DNA of 64,000 nt, taken from positions 1,116,001 through 1,180,000 of the forward strand of contig JAXBDG010000006.1 in assembly GCA_036320915.1 (NCBI GenBank), in the 5' to 3' direction. Positions within the stretch are counted from its first letter, which is position 1. Each line of letters opens with the position of its first letter. Shown here in pieces: positions 19,613 through 30,280 of this stretch. This DNA comes from Linnemannia elongata (Eukaryota > Mortierellomycota > Mortierellomycetes > Mortierellales > Mortierellaceae). Below the pieces are notes generated by a model. It saw only the letters and a program-made list of their open reading frames with translations, was not told the origin of the DNA and made no database searches. Position numbers and translations under genes: made by a program.

Positions 19613-21178
19613 GTGTTTGCTTAGTTATGCTGATTAAAAAGGGGGGATATATTAATGAAGTGAGGTGTGTCCAGGTTGAGAGAAATGAGAGTGAGTGTAT
19701 GTATGGGGTCGTCAGGCGAGAAGTGATTGGTAGGAGTGGAGAGAGGGGGAGGGGTGGAATGGAAGGAGATGATGAGAGGAAGAACGAAGAAAGGAGATGA
19801 GAAACGATGGAAGTAAAAGTGAGAAGGTTTAGACGGGGAGGGCGTCGTTGTTGTTGTTGTGAACACTGATACAGCCCAGACAGACGGAAAAGAGTTTAAA
19901 AATAACTGATGTCCACCAGGGCCTTTCATTTCTGATGATTGATTCAAACCGCTCACACGACCAAAATCACATCACTACCGCAAAGGTGATAATATCAGGA
20001 TGCTAGCACGTCTCAGATAGCCAGCATGTCTAACGGTCGAAGATCCATTGCTGGTTATCACCACAAGCACCGACTGAGGTAACTAATAAGTATTGCACTT
20101 GCAATGAACGAGAATAACGAGAAGGAAGTGTGATGCAACAACTCGCTGGTGGTTGTGGCAAAATGTCGTGTGGTGGGCGTACAGGAACCATCGCTCTCTT
20201 TTCTCTTGTTGCCTCATGTGGGCTCAAATCGACTACCTCACACGACCCTAATACTTCGTAACTCCCTGTCATCTTTACCGCTCCCTTCACAACGAACCCC
20301 TACCCTTCTCCTCTCTTGTAACATCAGTCGACAAAAAAAAAACTTCCAGCTCCGTCGCATATACCCGTTCAACTTCTTAGGCAGAGGGATCAAATGTCTA
20401 CAAATCTGCATCCTTGGGACAACTCTTAACTGCAGCAGTAGAAGGACAAATGGAAAGAGAATTTGAACCCCTTCTCGCCCTTTATTTTTCTTCACCGCCT
20501 TGCCGTAAGAGGCATGATTCCTTCATTGACAATTTGGATTGCATTGCATTGGCGCAAAGAAATAAATCAATCCGACATTCTAGAAAAATTGCTCTCAAAC
20601 CACAACACATACTCACACATGCACACAAAAACGGCGGCAATACTTCATTTCGTTTCACAAGGTAAAAAAGAAGGGCGAGTAAGAACGGTTAGACCAAGAG
20701 ATGGATACAGGACTTAGCTCCTCAACTAACCTATTCCGAGGCTAGCCCGTAAGGTACCGCACATGTGAAGAGAGCTGTTTGGGGTCTGTGAGTAAAGGGT
20801 ACCTTTCTACAACTCCGATGAGTCTTTTCCAATATGGCTTTTTTGCTCAATTGGTTCCATGGTCCACATGCACAACATTAATCTTACTCATTCATCCATA
20901 AAACGTACTACTCTTTATTACTTACCAAAACACTGCATGGTTCTTTTACATTGCTGTTTTCTATTGTGTTTCTCATTGCTGCTTTGCCCTTGAATAAAAC
21001 GAAAATAAGATTTGTCTACGAGCTTAAAACAAAGAAGGATGCCGACATGGGGAGTAGATCTTGATCGCGGTTGATGTGAGAACGTGTTGTTGCAATGGAG
21101 CAAGAAGGTACGAGGAAATTTTATTAATCGTTGTGTTCGGCGGCGTTGAATTGCCTATGTGACAAAAAAAAGGTGGGA
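19613..21178. other. Intergenic region, no supported gene
   Basis: 1.57 kb containing the upstream region of the DUF229-like gene and the 3' flank of F-box gene F. Short frames exist on both strands, but none shows a domain, a plausible start with splice sites, or sustained coding composition. Confidence 0.5.
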
Positions 21179-23107
21179 CTACGAATACGGCTCAGGCACC
21201 TGCAGTAAGCTACGGTGGCGGACGTTGGGACACAACTCCTGCATCCTCCTGCGCAGTTCAGTCCTCCTGGCGTCAGGCTCAAGCATCGGCAACGAATCCT
21301 CCTGTAGCCCTCGCATGACTCGCAGTCGTGGCCAGTGCACCGCTATCCACGCCAACTCCTGGTCTCCGAGTCGATGGTTTATGCCTTCAAAACCAAACAC
21401 CTCCAGGTTCACAAGATCCGTCAATTGATCCAGACCAGACGGAAGAGTCAGCTCCAACGAGTCGGCATAAGGGCTGGCGTATCTCACATACTCCTGTCCT
21501 TCAACCTCATAGTACTGCACCCAGTAACCCTGGCTGAGGTTTCTCCATTCAAAACCTGGATCCAGTACTTTGAGTTGTGTCATCAAAGCAAGCTGAGCAA
21601 AGATCTTTTTCTGCTGGTCCTGACCTCTCTTGTACTTGTCCAGAATTTCCTGCTCCTTGTTGGTGAGCTTTCTGTGAGTCTCGTCGTCGTTGGCAGATAG
21701 GATGGATAGCATGTTTTTCTGCTCGCCAAATTTCAATCGGTAAACTCCCACTATCTGAAAGTGGAGGACCTCCAGACGATGGCAGATCCAGGGCAGCGCT
21801 AACATTCGATCTGCGTCGACTCGGTGGCAAATGGCGTCGACAATCCTCAGCTGCGGACATTCCTGCAGAAGCACCTCGAGATGGCTCGAACCCTCTCGAC
21901 TATCGTCCAACGAGAAAGTCGACTGGGTACCTCCTGGTTCACGAAAGATCTGCAAGCTCCTGCAGTATGTTGTCAGAGCCCTAGCTGTTACAGAATCGAG
22001 CCAGCCCAGAGTCAACTCGGTCAAATCCGGGAGCCAAGGCAGGATATAGTTGGCCATCTTGCCAAAGTCGAACGACTTGCCAATGTTGAAGTGCAATCCT
22101 TTCAGCCGGCTCGGCGTGTTGTCCAGATAAAGGGCGACATCCTTGAAATCCTCCCTGTGATAGTCGATGGCAATCAGTCGGAAATGCTCAAGGTTGGGAA
22201 GCGAGTGTAACAGTTCGAGAAATAGTCTGCTGGGCACGAACGTCTTGATGACCAGAGTCTGAAGTCCAAGAAATTTCCTGGTCGTAAAGTCGACTCCTAC
22301 GTGGACAGAGTCCATTTGTACATGCTGGATGGTTGGGACTCGATCCAGAAGACGGTCAAGCTGAATAGCATACGTTGTGCTTTCCAAGCGGGTGATATCC
22401 TTTAGCGAAGATAGGATGTCGTAGACGACGTCGATTGTTGCCATTTTGCACAGCTCTGCCTCACTGAGTGATAGTCGTAGAGTCCGCAAGGACGAGTTGC
22501 TGCGGACCAATTGCCACAGATGCTGGTTTGTCGACCAGTCCTGTTCCTGCTCAGCCACCGTGCGCCACATTGCTGCTCGTGGAAGGAACAATCCCTCGAA
22601 CTCTGGCACCAAGACCGGTCCTATAGCTCCTTTTTGCGCTCTCTCACCTTCTGTGCGGCCACCATCCTCCGGCTTGAAATTTTTCGCTGTTGACAAGGCC
22701 TCTGCTTCCCGGGTAGTCTTGTTCAGGACTGAGGTCGTTAAGGAGAGCGAGAGGAGGTTGGTACATTGACCGCTGAGACCGGCTGCGAGGATGCTTACTT
22801 TCCAAGAGAGCGACAGATGTCGAATTAGATGTCCATGTTTGACAAAGCTACTGCGGAGCCAACTTTCGTCTTTGTCGCCTTTGCTGTCGTCCGTATCGTG
22901 TTGTTTGAGGATATGGCGCCAGGAGAATAGGGTATCGTCGATCGTCTCCCAAAGAAACGGCATGAATGTCTCGTTCCACTGACGACAGACCAGGACACAG
23001 GATAAAAGCTCGGGTGGGTCAAGGTGAGGCTCAATTGAAATAACAAGTTCAGGCATCGAAAAGACTGCGTGCGAGGAGAGTGCACGGAAGGAAAGCGAGG
23101 CGGACAT
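21179..23107 (-). CDS. F-box/LRR protein F
   Basis: Single exon of 642 residues from ATG 23105-23107. F-box at residues 16-58 (MPELVISIEPHL, CVLVCRQWNETFMP, LWETIDDTLFSW). A KHGHLIRHLSLSW segment and LRR-like repeats follow. The middle block is present (WICHRLEVLHFQIVGVYRL), then a long charged linker (KLTNKEQEILDKYKRGQ), LKVLDPGFEWR, and the C-terminal LEVFGFEGINHRLG with WPRLRVMRGLQED. It stands apart from the main array, between the DUF229-like gene and PEX4, yet is as well conserved as the array members, which suggests dispersal by duplication rather than one tandem block. Confidence 0.88.
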   Translation of the reverse strand: MSASLSFRALSSHAVFSMPELVISIEPHLDPPELLSCVLVCRQWNETFMPFLWETIDDTLFSWRHILKQHDTDDSKGDKDESWLRSSFVKHGHLIRHLSLSWKVSILAAGLSGQCTNLLSLSLTTSVLNKTTREAEALSTAKNFKPEDGGRTEGERAQKGAIGPVLVPEFEGLFLPRAAMWRTVAEQEQDWSTNQHLWQLVRSNSSLRTLRLSLSEAELCKMATIDVVYDILSSLKDITRLESTTYAIQLDRLLDRVPTIQHVQMDSVHVGVDFTTRKFLGLQTLVIKTFVPSRLFLELLHSLPNLEHFRLIAIDYHREDFKDVALYLDNTPSRLKGLHFNIGKSFDFGKMANYILPWLPDLTELTLGWLDSVTARALTTYCRSLQIFREPGGTQSTFSLDDSREGSSHLEVLLQECPQLRIVDAICHRVDADRMLALPWICHRLEVLHFQIVGVYRLKFGEQKNMLSILSANDDETHRKLTNKEQEILDKYKRGQDQQKKIFAQLALMTQLKVLDPGFEWRNLSQGYWVQYYEVEGQEYVRYASPYADSLELTLPSGLDQLTDLVNLEVFGFEGINHRLGDQELAWIAVHWPRLRVMRGLQEDSLPMLEPDARRTELRRRMQELCPNVRHRSLLQVPEPYS

Positions 23108-23507
23108 GTTCGTGTCTATTTTGTGTGTTGTGAGTCAGGGGTGGAGGATGCAAGTATGTGTGGGAAAAAGGAAAGGGGACACAAAATCAAAAAAAAAAAG
23201 TGACTCTGTTATCAACGACTAGGATGCATTTGTCAGGTGATGGTACCCATGCACTGATCCAGACCGCGGACAGATGCAATGTAACCCTGCTTGCTGCTGT
23301 TGACAGGCACACTGGGAGTTTGACGCGCATAATTATGGATTTATTGCATTGGGGTTTCTATCATGGTTGTTGGCCTCGGCGTGTTGAGGGTGGAGAGAAG
23401 AGAGAATGCTCTCTGTCGAATCCAGTTGGTCAGGCACGTTTCGGCGGTTCATAGTGTACAAGTGTTTGCTCCGAGCGTCCTGGTGTTTTGTCGTTCATTA
23501 CCGGCGA
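23108..23507. other. Intergenic region between gene F start and PEX4 stop
   Basis: 400 bases with the upstream region of F-box gene F and the 3' flank of PEX4. No gene, repeat or clear regulatory motif is visible. Confidence 0.45.
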
Positions 23508-24898
23508 TCATTCTTCGTCACTATCGCCAGTTGCATACAGTGCTGTGTACATCTTCACCAACGAGTTGTATCCTGCCGTGTCTCCACATCGCAATAGATT
23601 GGCTAAGGTAAAAAGGAAAGGCCGGCAGGGAAAAGACATGAGTTTTCTTCTTGTTCCATGCTGGCTTCAAAGTAATATCCTTTGCCATCGATATCAACCC
23701 TTAGGCCTTACCTGCGTCACAGTTGAGCGGACTGCTTGGTTCTGGGTTGGTGAGGAGTGAGCTAATGGCGACACACACCGACTCGAGTGTCCATGCTGGT
23801 GTCCATTCTGACTTCAAGATATCCAAACAAATCTCTCCTGTCTGTTGTTGTTGATTGAGATGTTGTATTTATGGTTCCATGCGCCACCAATTTGGGTGAT
23901 AATCATGAGCCATAAGATGAGCCGAGTATTTTTGTTGTTGGTAGATTGCCAAGACAAGAAATCCATAGGACAGAGACGAACAAAGAAAAAAAAAAGTTGT
24001 GAGTAACCAATTCGTTCGTTATTGCTCATTTTCATTTATAAAGAAGAGTGTTGTGTCCGGTCCGTGCTGCATCCGTGTGCTCCGCGTCTTCCCGTAGGAC
24101 AGTTTATCTGTCCATTCCATCAGCATCTCGGGTCCATTGAGAAGAATAGGTGTTGTAAAGCGATGGTTGCCGCAACAGATAGCGGCTGCGGATGACCAAT
24201 TGATTAATGAGAATACGGCTCTGCTTCGCTTTGTCAGATGAAGAGTCCATCCCGGCCCGCTTCTCATACGTCGATCGTGTGTTGCGACTTGTTCAGTGCC
24301 AGAGAGATTTCCTATCTCCATCCGATCCGCACCACTCTGCTTTCCGACCGATCCATGCCACTTGCCCAAGGGATCCAATTAATTTGAGGAATTCATTTTG
24401 GTTGTCTCCCCCTTTCTGTCCCACCACCGTGTGTTGTTGCATTGTTCCCCAACAAAACATACCCAACAAAAAAACCTAAGGGTTGTGGGTATGCTTTGCA
24501 TAGTAGGGTATCCTGGTCCATTGGATGCAAGTAAAAGAAATGCAAGAAAGGGGGAACAAAACGCTGTCGATGCCAAAAGACGACGGTCGTTTGAATTGTT
24601 GTAGTACGAAGTGCAAGGCGGCCCTTTTTTTTACCTTAAAGTGTACGTTGGGATGGCAAATCTTTGTGACGAAGCGAATGGTGGGTGATTGGATGGGATA
24701 GCTGGTTGGGATGACAATGTCGAGCTTGAAGCGTCCGCCCTCGTAGGCCGAGTCGGCGGTGCCGAGGAGGATGGCCTGCCAGTGGAGGAGGTCGTCTTCT
24801 TGAATGGGTTCGAGCAGTTCTAGATGGGGACGGGTTGCGGCGTTCTTTTGGATGGCCATGTACTCCTTAAGCATTCTGCGGTGGACAGCAGACGACAT
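23508..24898 (-). CDS. PEX4: Peroxisomal ubiquitin-conjugating enzyme E2 (PEX4)
   Basis: Exons (minus) 24635-24898, 23712-23841 and 23508-23602 join in frame to 162 residues. The E2 core is complete: HPN at 82-84, the active-site cysteine C93 in TGEICLDILK, and EWTPAWTLESV, PEPSSPLNCDAANLLRCGD and the final helix after it. The last part matches PEX4 (plant UBC21, yeast Pex4) rather than general E2s. PEX4 mono-ubiquitinates the import receptor PEX5 at the peroxisomal membrane so that it can be recycled, and acts with its anchor PEX22. Intron 1 is long (793 nt) and holds small frames that I treat as noise. It is head to head with the PSP1-domain gene. Confidence 0.9.
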
Positions 24899-25771
24899 TA
24901 TATATAAGCTGTAGTTGTTGCTGTTGAGGTGGTGGTAGTGGGAGTGGTGGTAGTGGTGGAGGTGGTAATGGCGGGCGGAGTATCAGTTGGCAGCGGTGGG
25001 TGGTTGAAGTAAGTGAAGTGTTGAAAAAGAGAAAGAGAGGCGATGTTGCACGGGAGTTAGGAAGAACAAAAAGAGTAAATCGGACAAGTGCAGGACTGGG
25101 TTGTAGGACAAGGAATGATGATGATCTAGATGCATGTGCAAATATGAGTGGTCTATCTACCCTACCTGATCTCTAAATGCACAAAGGATCACGAGTTCAG
25201 GTTTTCATCAAATCAAATCAACCTTTTCATTGACCCCATTAAGCTATCAATTGTTCTTGCTCCACTCCTGCACTCTTCCACTTCCTCTTACACAAAATAC
25301 ATCCTTGAACATTAACATAAAGGAATCGGTTCGGTAATAACAGACAAAGGTTCTTGAACGAGCTTAAAAATCGAACTCAGCCAGTCAGTCCTTTAGTTGC
25401 ATGTCCGTTGGGAGTTAGTTTTTGAAGTGTTGTTGTTGGTGTGCGAACCTGTCAAAAAAAGGAAGAAGAAATCCAATTGATAATACTAATGGTGGATAGG
25501 AGAGTGTGGTTCGATTTGAATTGACAGCCTTGCTGGTGACCTTCTTCGACCACTGTACAGTACGCAGCATTGGCCAAGAGCATTTGAAAAGTAAAGGAGA
25601 CAGGGGACAAGGACCAGAGGAGACAGGAGAGACAAAGAAAAAAGAAGGGGGGTTTTTTTTTTTGTTTTGTGCGACCACAACTGGTTGGTCCAATGAGGGA
25701 CGAAGGTGGTTGCTGGAAGGTTGGCAAGGAAGGTGGTGCGACCAAGGCGGGAAAAGGGTAAGATGAAAAAG

Positions 25772-25773
<2 letters not shown>

Positions 25774-25848
<75 letters not shown>
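25774..25848. repeat. (GA)n microsatellite, about 75 bp
   Basis: Uninterrupted GA dinucleotide run in the PEX4/PSP1 divergent promoter region. It is complementary to the (TC)n run about 470 bases downstream. Confidence 0.95.
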
Positions 25849-25852
<4 letters not shown>

Positions 25853-26310
25853 ATTGAGGAGAGATGAGAGAGAGAGTGAGTGAGTGAGGATAGAATAGGC
25901 TGGTCCAATTCATGGGCCATGATGAGATGATGAGTGTAGTGTCCGAAAGATAGAAAGAAAAAAAAAACTTTAATGAAGAGAGACAGACAGGAGACGGAGA
26001 GAGAGAGAGAAAGAGGGAGAGAGAGAAAGAAAGAGAGACATGATGCGGCAGGGGCCAGTGGATTTGGTTTCTTTAGTTGAGTTCAGGCCTCTTTTGCTCT
26101 CTTTACGCCAGTTCATGCTATTGCTCCTCTGCTTCCTGCTCCTACCTCCTGCTACTGTTGACTACTGGCACCACCACCACCACCAGCATTGGTCACACCG
26201 TTCTATTGTCTGTCTGTGGAGTAGAAACAAACAATGATAGAGGAGATGAACGAGCGAATCCTTTTTTCTTTCTTCTTCTCCTCCTCTCCTTACACCTTTC
26301 TTTCCTTCTT

Positions 26311-26314
<4 letters not shown>

Positions 26315-26349
<35 letters not shown>
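26315..26349. repeat. (TC)n microsatellite, about 35 bp
   Basis: TC dinucleotide run inside the pyrimidine-rich leader upstream of the PSP1-domain gene. CT-rich leaders are common before fungal start sites. Confidence 0.95.
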
Positions 26350-26357
<8 letters not shown>

Positions 26358-26855
26358 TCTTCCTTACCCTTCACTTCCTCCTCCTTCCCCCCTTCCTTTG
26401 CTTGTCTCTTTTTCCTTTGCCCCAACCCCTACCACCTTTGCTCCCCTTTCTCCTTCCTTTCTTCCCTCACCCGCCCCCTTCTTTTTTTTTTTTTCTTTTT
26501 TCTTGTTCTCTGTCGATTTCTTTCTCTCTCTCACACTCTCTCTCTCTCCTTCCTTTTCTTCTCATCCACCTTCACTCTTTCTCCTAACTCATCACCTCTT
26601 CTCGTCTTCTTCCACTTTTCTTTCTCTGCACTTTGCCACATTCCCTCCTCTTCTCTTTCCTGTTCATCTCCTCCTTCTCCTGTTGCATCTCATTCTCAGC
26701 CAACAAAGAGATACAACAGAGTGAAAGTCAATACAACCAACCGCCTTTTTATCACACGCACACGCTCAGAAACAAACAGTTACAACAACGCGACAGACCA
26801 CCTCCTCTCACTCCACAGCAGCAACTCAAACCACATTCAACTGTCCTTCTGCATC

Positions 26856-29800
26856 ATGGAGAACAGCCCATCAGGTCTGGTCACCCCTCCCCTCGTCTCG
26901 CCTCGACCCATCCAGTCCCAAAAGTCGTCTTCGTCCTCGAGTGAGAACAACAACAATAGCAACAACAGCGGCAGCAGTAACTGGAAAGTCGTCGGCAGTC
27001 CGCCTAGGAGACCCCTGTTGTCCCCTCCAGAAGAGCGAGAACGACACCGTATTCTGCTGGAGGCCGACACAACAACAGTAGAAGCAACCTATAATAATAG
27101 ACCCATTGCCTCTACTACCACCACCTTGCCAGCAGATACCCCAGACCTGGCAGACTCGACGCTCTCTTCAATGTCTGCCAGCATCATCACCGAGTCCTCG
27201 TCTTCTTCGTCTTCAGCCTCTTCAATCTCCAATCCAGCGTCGCCTACAATGCCGCAGTACAAACAAGGCCTCCCCCGTATTCACACAGGCAAAGAAATGA
27301 GCACCACCAGCTATCAAACAGCACATTCAGGATCCTCCAATACTCAGCAGGGCCTCTTTTATGCTGTCGGTGGGCCAATCTCCCCCTTTGCGAGGGACTC
27401 TTTCACTGACGACTCGACACCTCAGTCGATGCACTTCAAGAGCTCCAGCACAGGGTCACTTGGAAGCGCCGCCCTCGATAGCCTGACTTTCCACAGCTTG
27501 CTTGGAGAACAGGGACCTTCGCTGTTGTCGGCTCACAGTCTTGGTCGAGAAGCGGGGGTGAAAAGGGGTAGTTTGAAACATAACGGCAACGCGCTGGAAT
27601 CGCCTCTCGCCATGTCCTCGTTTGCCTGGGATGGGCAAGTCTCGCGCGAGTCATCCAATACACCGACCGCCCATAACAGGACCAGTAACAGAGCCAGCGC
27701 ACCCGTCGACAGTTTGCCAAGTTTGGGCAGTCCTCTGGATGGCAGGTCGGCATACTACTCCCTCCATATGCAGACATCCCGTTTGTCAAACGACAGCGAT
27801 GCAGGAATACCCAAGACGACTAGGAGCATGTCCTTTTCTGAGCCCAGTTTTTCCAGTGCGTTCGGTCTCGGCACAACCAAGTCGGGATACGACCAAGACG
27901 ACGAGGATGTTTTGAGATACCGACCGCCTCTGGCTACTATGGACGAGGAATTGGAGGATCCAATGGAGGCACCTCGCATGGCCCGAACAAGGAGCTTCTC
28001 GACATCTGCCGCCCTTGGTTCAAGCGTCTTCCCTGGTGGACTTTCTACTTCGCTCTTTCCAAACCCCGGTACACAGGACCCCTTCAGTGTATCCACAGGA
28101 CCTTTGGGCGGATCTGCTTTGGCCATGGGCAACGATGCCGTCGCACAGCTGAATCGCAGGCTCTCGGGCGCTGGAGTGGCGTGGCCAAGCTCAAGTGGAC
28201 CGGACATTCTCCCACTCAATCATCGACGATCTATCACTTCAACCTCTGGCTACAGCGTACCCATCTGGGAATCCTCTGGACCATTTCAGCCCCTTTCTCC
28301 AACCTCCGAAAGGGAACGCCAGCAGGACCGACAATTGATTGCCAGACGGTTCTCTGTTGCCCCATCGTCAGGGCTCCAAAATTACGACGCATTCTTGGAC
28401 GAGGCTGAATCGGGTTCGCACTCTGCTCTTGCCAGCTTTAACCGGTAAGAATCAACCGTGCAGACTCTAAGCGTTTCAACATTGAATACAGTGTTTGTTG
28501 CTTTTTTAAAGTTGGAATTCGAGCGCGCCCATTCTTTGGCCTAGATTTCCAACCCCGACTACAAACGCTGTGCAGTTCCCCTTCAACCAGTCACTTACTT
28601 TTTTTGGGCATATGTTTTTAGATACCCTCAAGATGCCGATGCCATCCAGCAAAGTCCTCGTCGTCATTCAGTAGCTGTCCCAGGTGGCTCCTATCTCCGC
28701 TCCAAAACGGCATCTTTCGACCTGACATCCTCATTCGATGGACTTCGACTCGATGACTCTGAGCGCAACAGTGGTCACGGATGGAGCGCGAGTGATGGAC
28801 TCCTTGAGGAAGACGAACACCAGGGTGACGTTGGAAACACCAAGGATCTCGGAAAGGGGCTTTCGCTTGGCCAGTTACCACACCGTGGATCGCTTTACAT
28901 GGTGGAGTTCAAGGCCGGCAGGAGCGATCTCTTTTATACCTCGGAAAATAGCGGCCTCAACTTGAAGACGGGAGATCTGGTCATGGTGGAGGCAGACCGA
29001 GGCAAGGATCTGGGGAAAATCACCAACGACTACATCACACCGCAACAGATCCAGGCTCTACAGGCCCAACAGGCAGAGAATGCGGCATTGCAGGCTCAGC
29101 AGGATGGAGGAAACGGAGGACATAGAGCACCCAAAGAGATCCACCCCAAGCGGATTTTTGGCCTGGCCCAGTCATCGGAGATTGCTCAGTTGGTGAGCAA
29201 GAATCAGGACGAGATTGAAGCCATGATCATGTGTCAAACTAAGGTCCGACAGAAGCGACTTCCCATGGAGGTTGTTAACGCCGAGTACCAATGGTAAGCA
29301 GATGTCTTTTGGATGAGCAGTTCTTGGCGAACATTGTATTATTACATTTATACTAACCACATCCTTCTTTTGACATAATAGGGATCGTCGTAAGCTGACA
29401 TTCTACTTCACCGCCGAGAAAAGAATTGATTTCCGTGAGCTGGTTCGGGACTTGTTCAAGATGTACAAGACCAGGATATGGATGTATGCTTTGAGCCCTA
29501 GTATGGCAAACAACTCCAGTATTGGACCTCAGTCGAGCTCTCCACCTCCAACACCAACTGCTCATCAGCACCCTCATCAGCACCACCAACAGCAACGCCA
29601 ACATCACCTCACGCGCCATCAAGTCAACTCCACTGGCGGAATCTCCTCGCCCACGTCTCCTAGAGCCTTGCCCACTCCCAAGACTCCATTGAGCCCATAT
29701 TACGCATCTCCGTACGGAAACCATTACCCAACGCAACCTTCATACCCACAGTATCCTCAGGTTCCGACAGGATTTCAGCCTCAGCAGCAGCACCAACAGA

Positions 29801-29919
29801 ACCGACAACACCACATGCCGACGCAGTTTTCACCCCAGCAAGTGTTTTCTCCTCATTCACACTACCAACACCACCAGCAACACCATCACTTCTCGTTTGC
29901 TCCTCCCACCTCACCATAA
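26856..29919 (+). CDS. PSP1 C-terminal domain protein
   Basis: Exons 26856-28444, 28622-29293 and 29382-29919 join in frame to 932 residues. Residues 1-600 are low-complexity Ser/Thr/Pro-rich sequence with short RSxSFS-type stretches that could be phosphorylation sites. About 618-788 is a PSP1 C-terminal domain: [32 protein letters not shown], and [20 protein letters not shown], which spans the last exon. The tail is His/Gln/Pro-rich. Yeast Psp1 was found as a suppressor of DNA polymerase mutations, and bacterial relatives (YaaT/RicT) act in regulatory complexes; the role here is not established. The upstream frame to 26721 lacks an ATG, so ATG 26856 is used. AATAAA at 30108-30113. Confidence 0.88.
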
Positions 29920-30280
29920 CGCCGCATGACTTTTTTCTTTTTACTTTTTTTACATTTTTAAACAACCCCTTCACCAAAGACTTACGGAGGGTCGAACTTA
30001 GAGCAACCAGATACACTTTTTTTTTTACCCTTTTGTACAAGAATCTCTTTTAGAATATGATATCCCTACACCCCACTCTGCCTTCACAATTTTTTTCTGC
30101 GCAATTAAATAAAGTTTTTCAGCCATGCCTCAGAGATTCATAAATAGCGTCATTTTGGTTTTTTAACTAATTTTTTCGTTTCTTCATTTCCTCATACGCC
30201 CATCCATCCGCAGTCAGGACCGCTTCTCTTCTCCACCCACCTTCGCAACCCCCCCCACCACACACACACACACACACACA
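29920..30280. other. Intergenic region between PSP1-domain gene and F-box gene G
   Basis: 361 bases with the polyadenylation signal of the PSP1-domain gene (30108-30113) and the leader of gene G, which ends in a (CA)n tract touching the ATG. Confidence 0.6.
30260..30280. repeat. (CA)n microsatellite abutting a start codon
   Basis: About ten CA repeats running directly into the ATG of F-box gene G at 30281, so repeat-length change would alter the immediate start context. Confidence 0.9.

Larger units (their letters stand above)
24899..26855. promoter_or_regulatory. Divergent promoter region between PEX4 and the PSP1-domain gene
   Basis: 1.96 kb with no supported gene. It contains a (GA)n tract, a second purine-rich GA stretch near 25990-26040, and a (TC)n tract embedded in a long pyrimidine-rich leader (26250-26700) of the PSP1-domain gene. 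The long Ser/Leu/Phe-rich frames here are products of the repeats. Confidence 0.45.

Noticed and set aside
20030..20290. A minus-strand frame ending CGDNQQWIFDR, recalling ricin-type lectin repeats
   Set aside because: Only one short match is seen, there is no second repeat or signal peptide, and the rest of the frame looks non-coding.
24019..24378. A 119-codon minus-strand frame between PEX4 exons
   Set aside because: It lies wholly within the 793-nt intron 1 of PEX4, and the flanking exons join perfectly across it.
25452..25920. Overlapping minus-strand frames rich in Ser and Leu
   Set aside because: They are translations of the GA/CT dinucleotide repeat and change content with frame; no domain is present.
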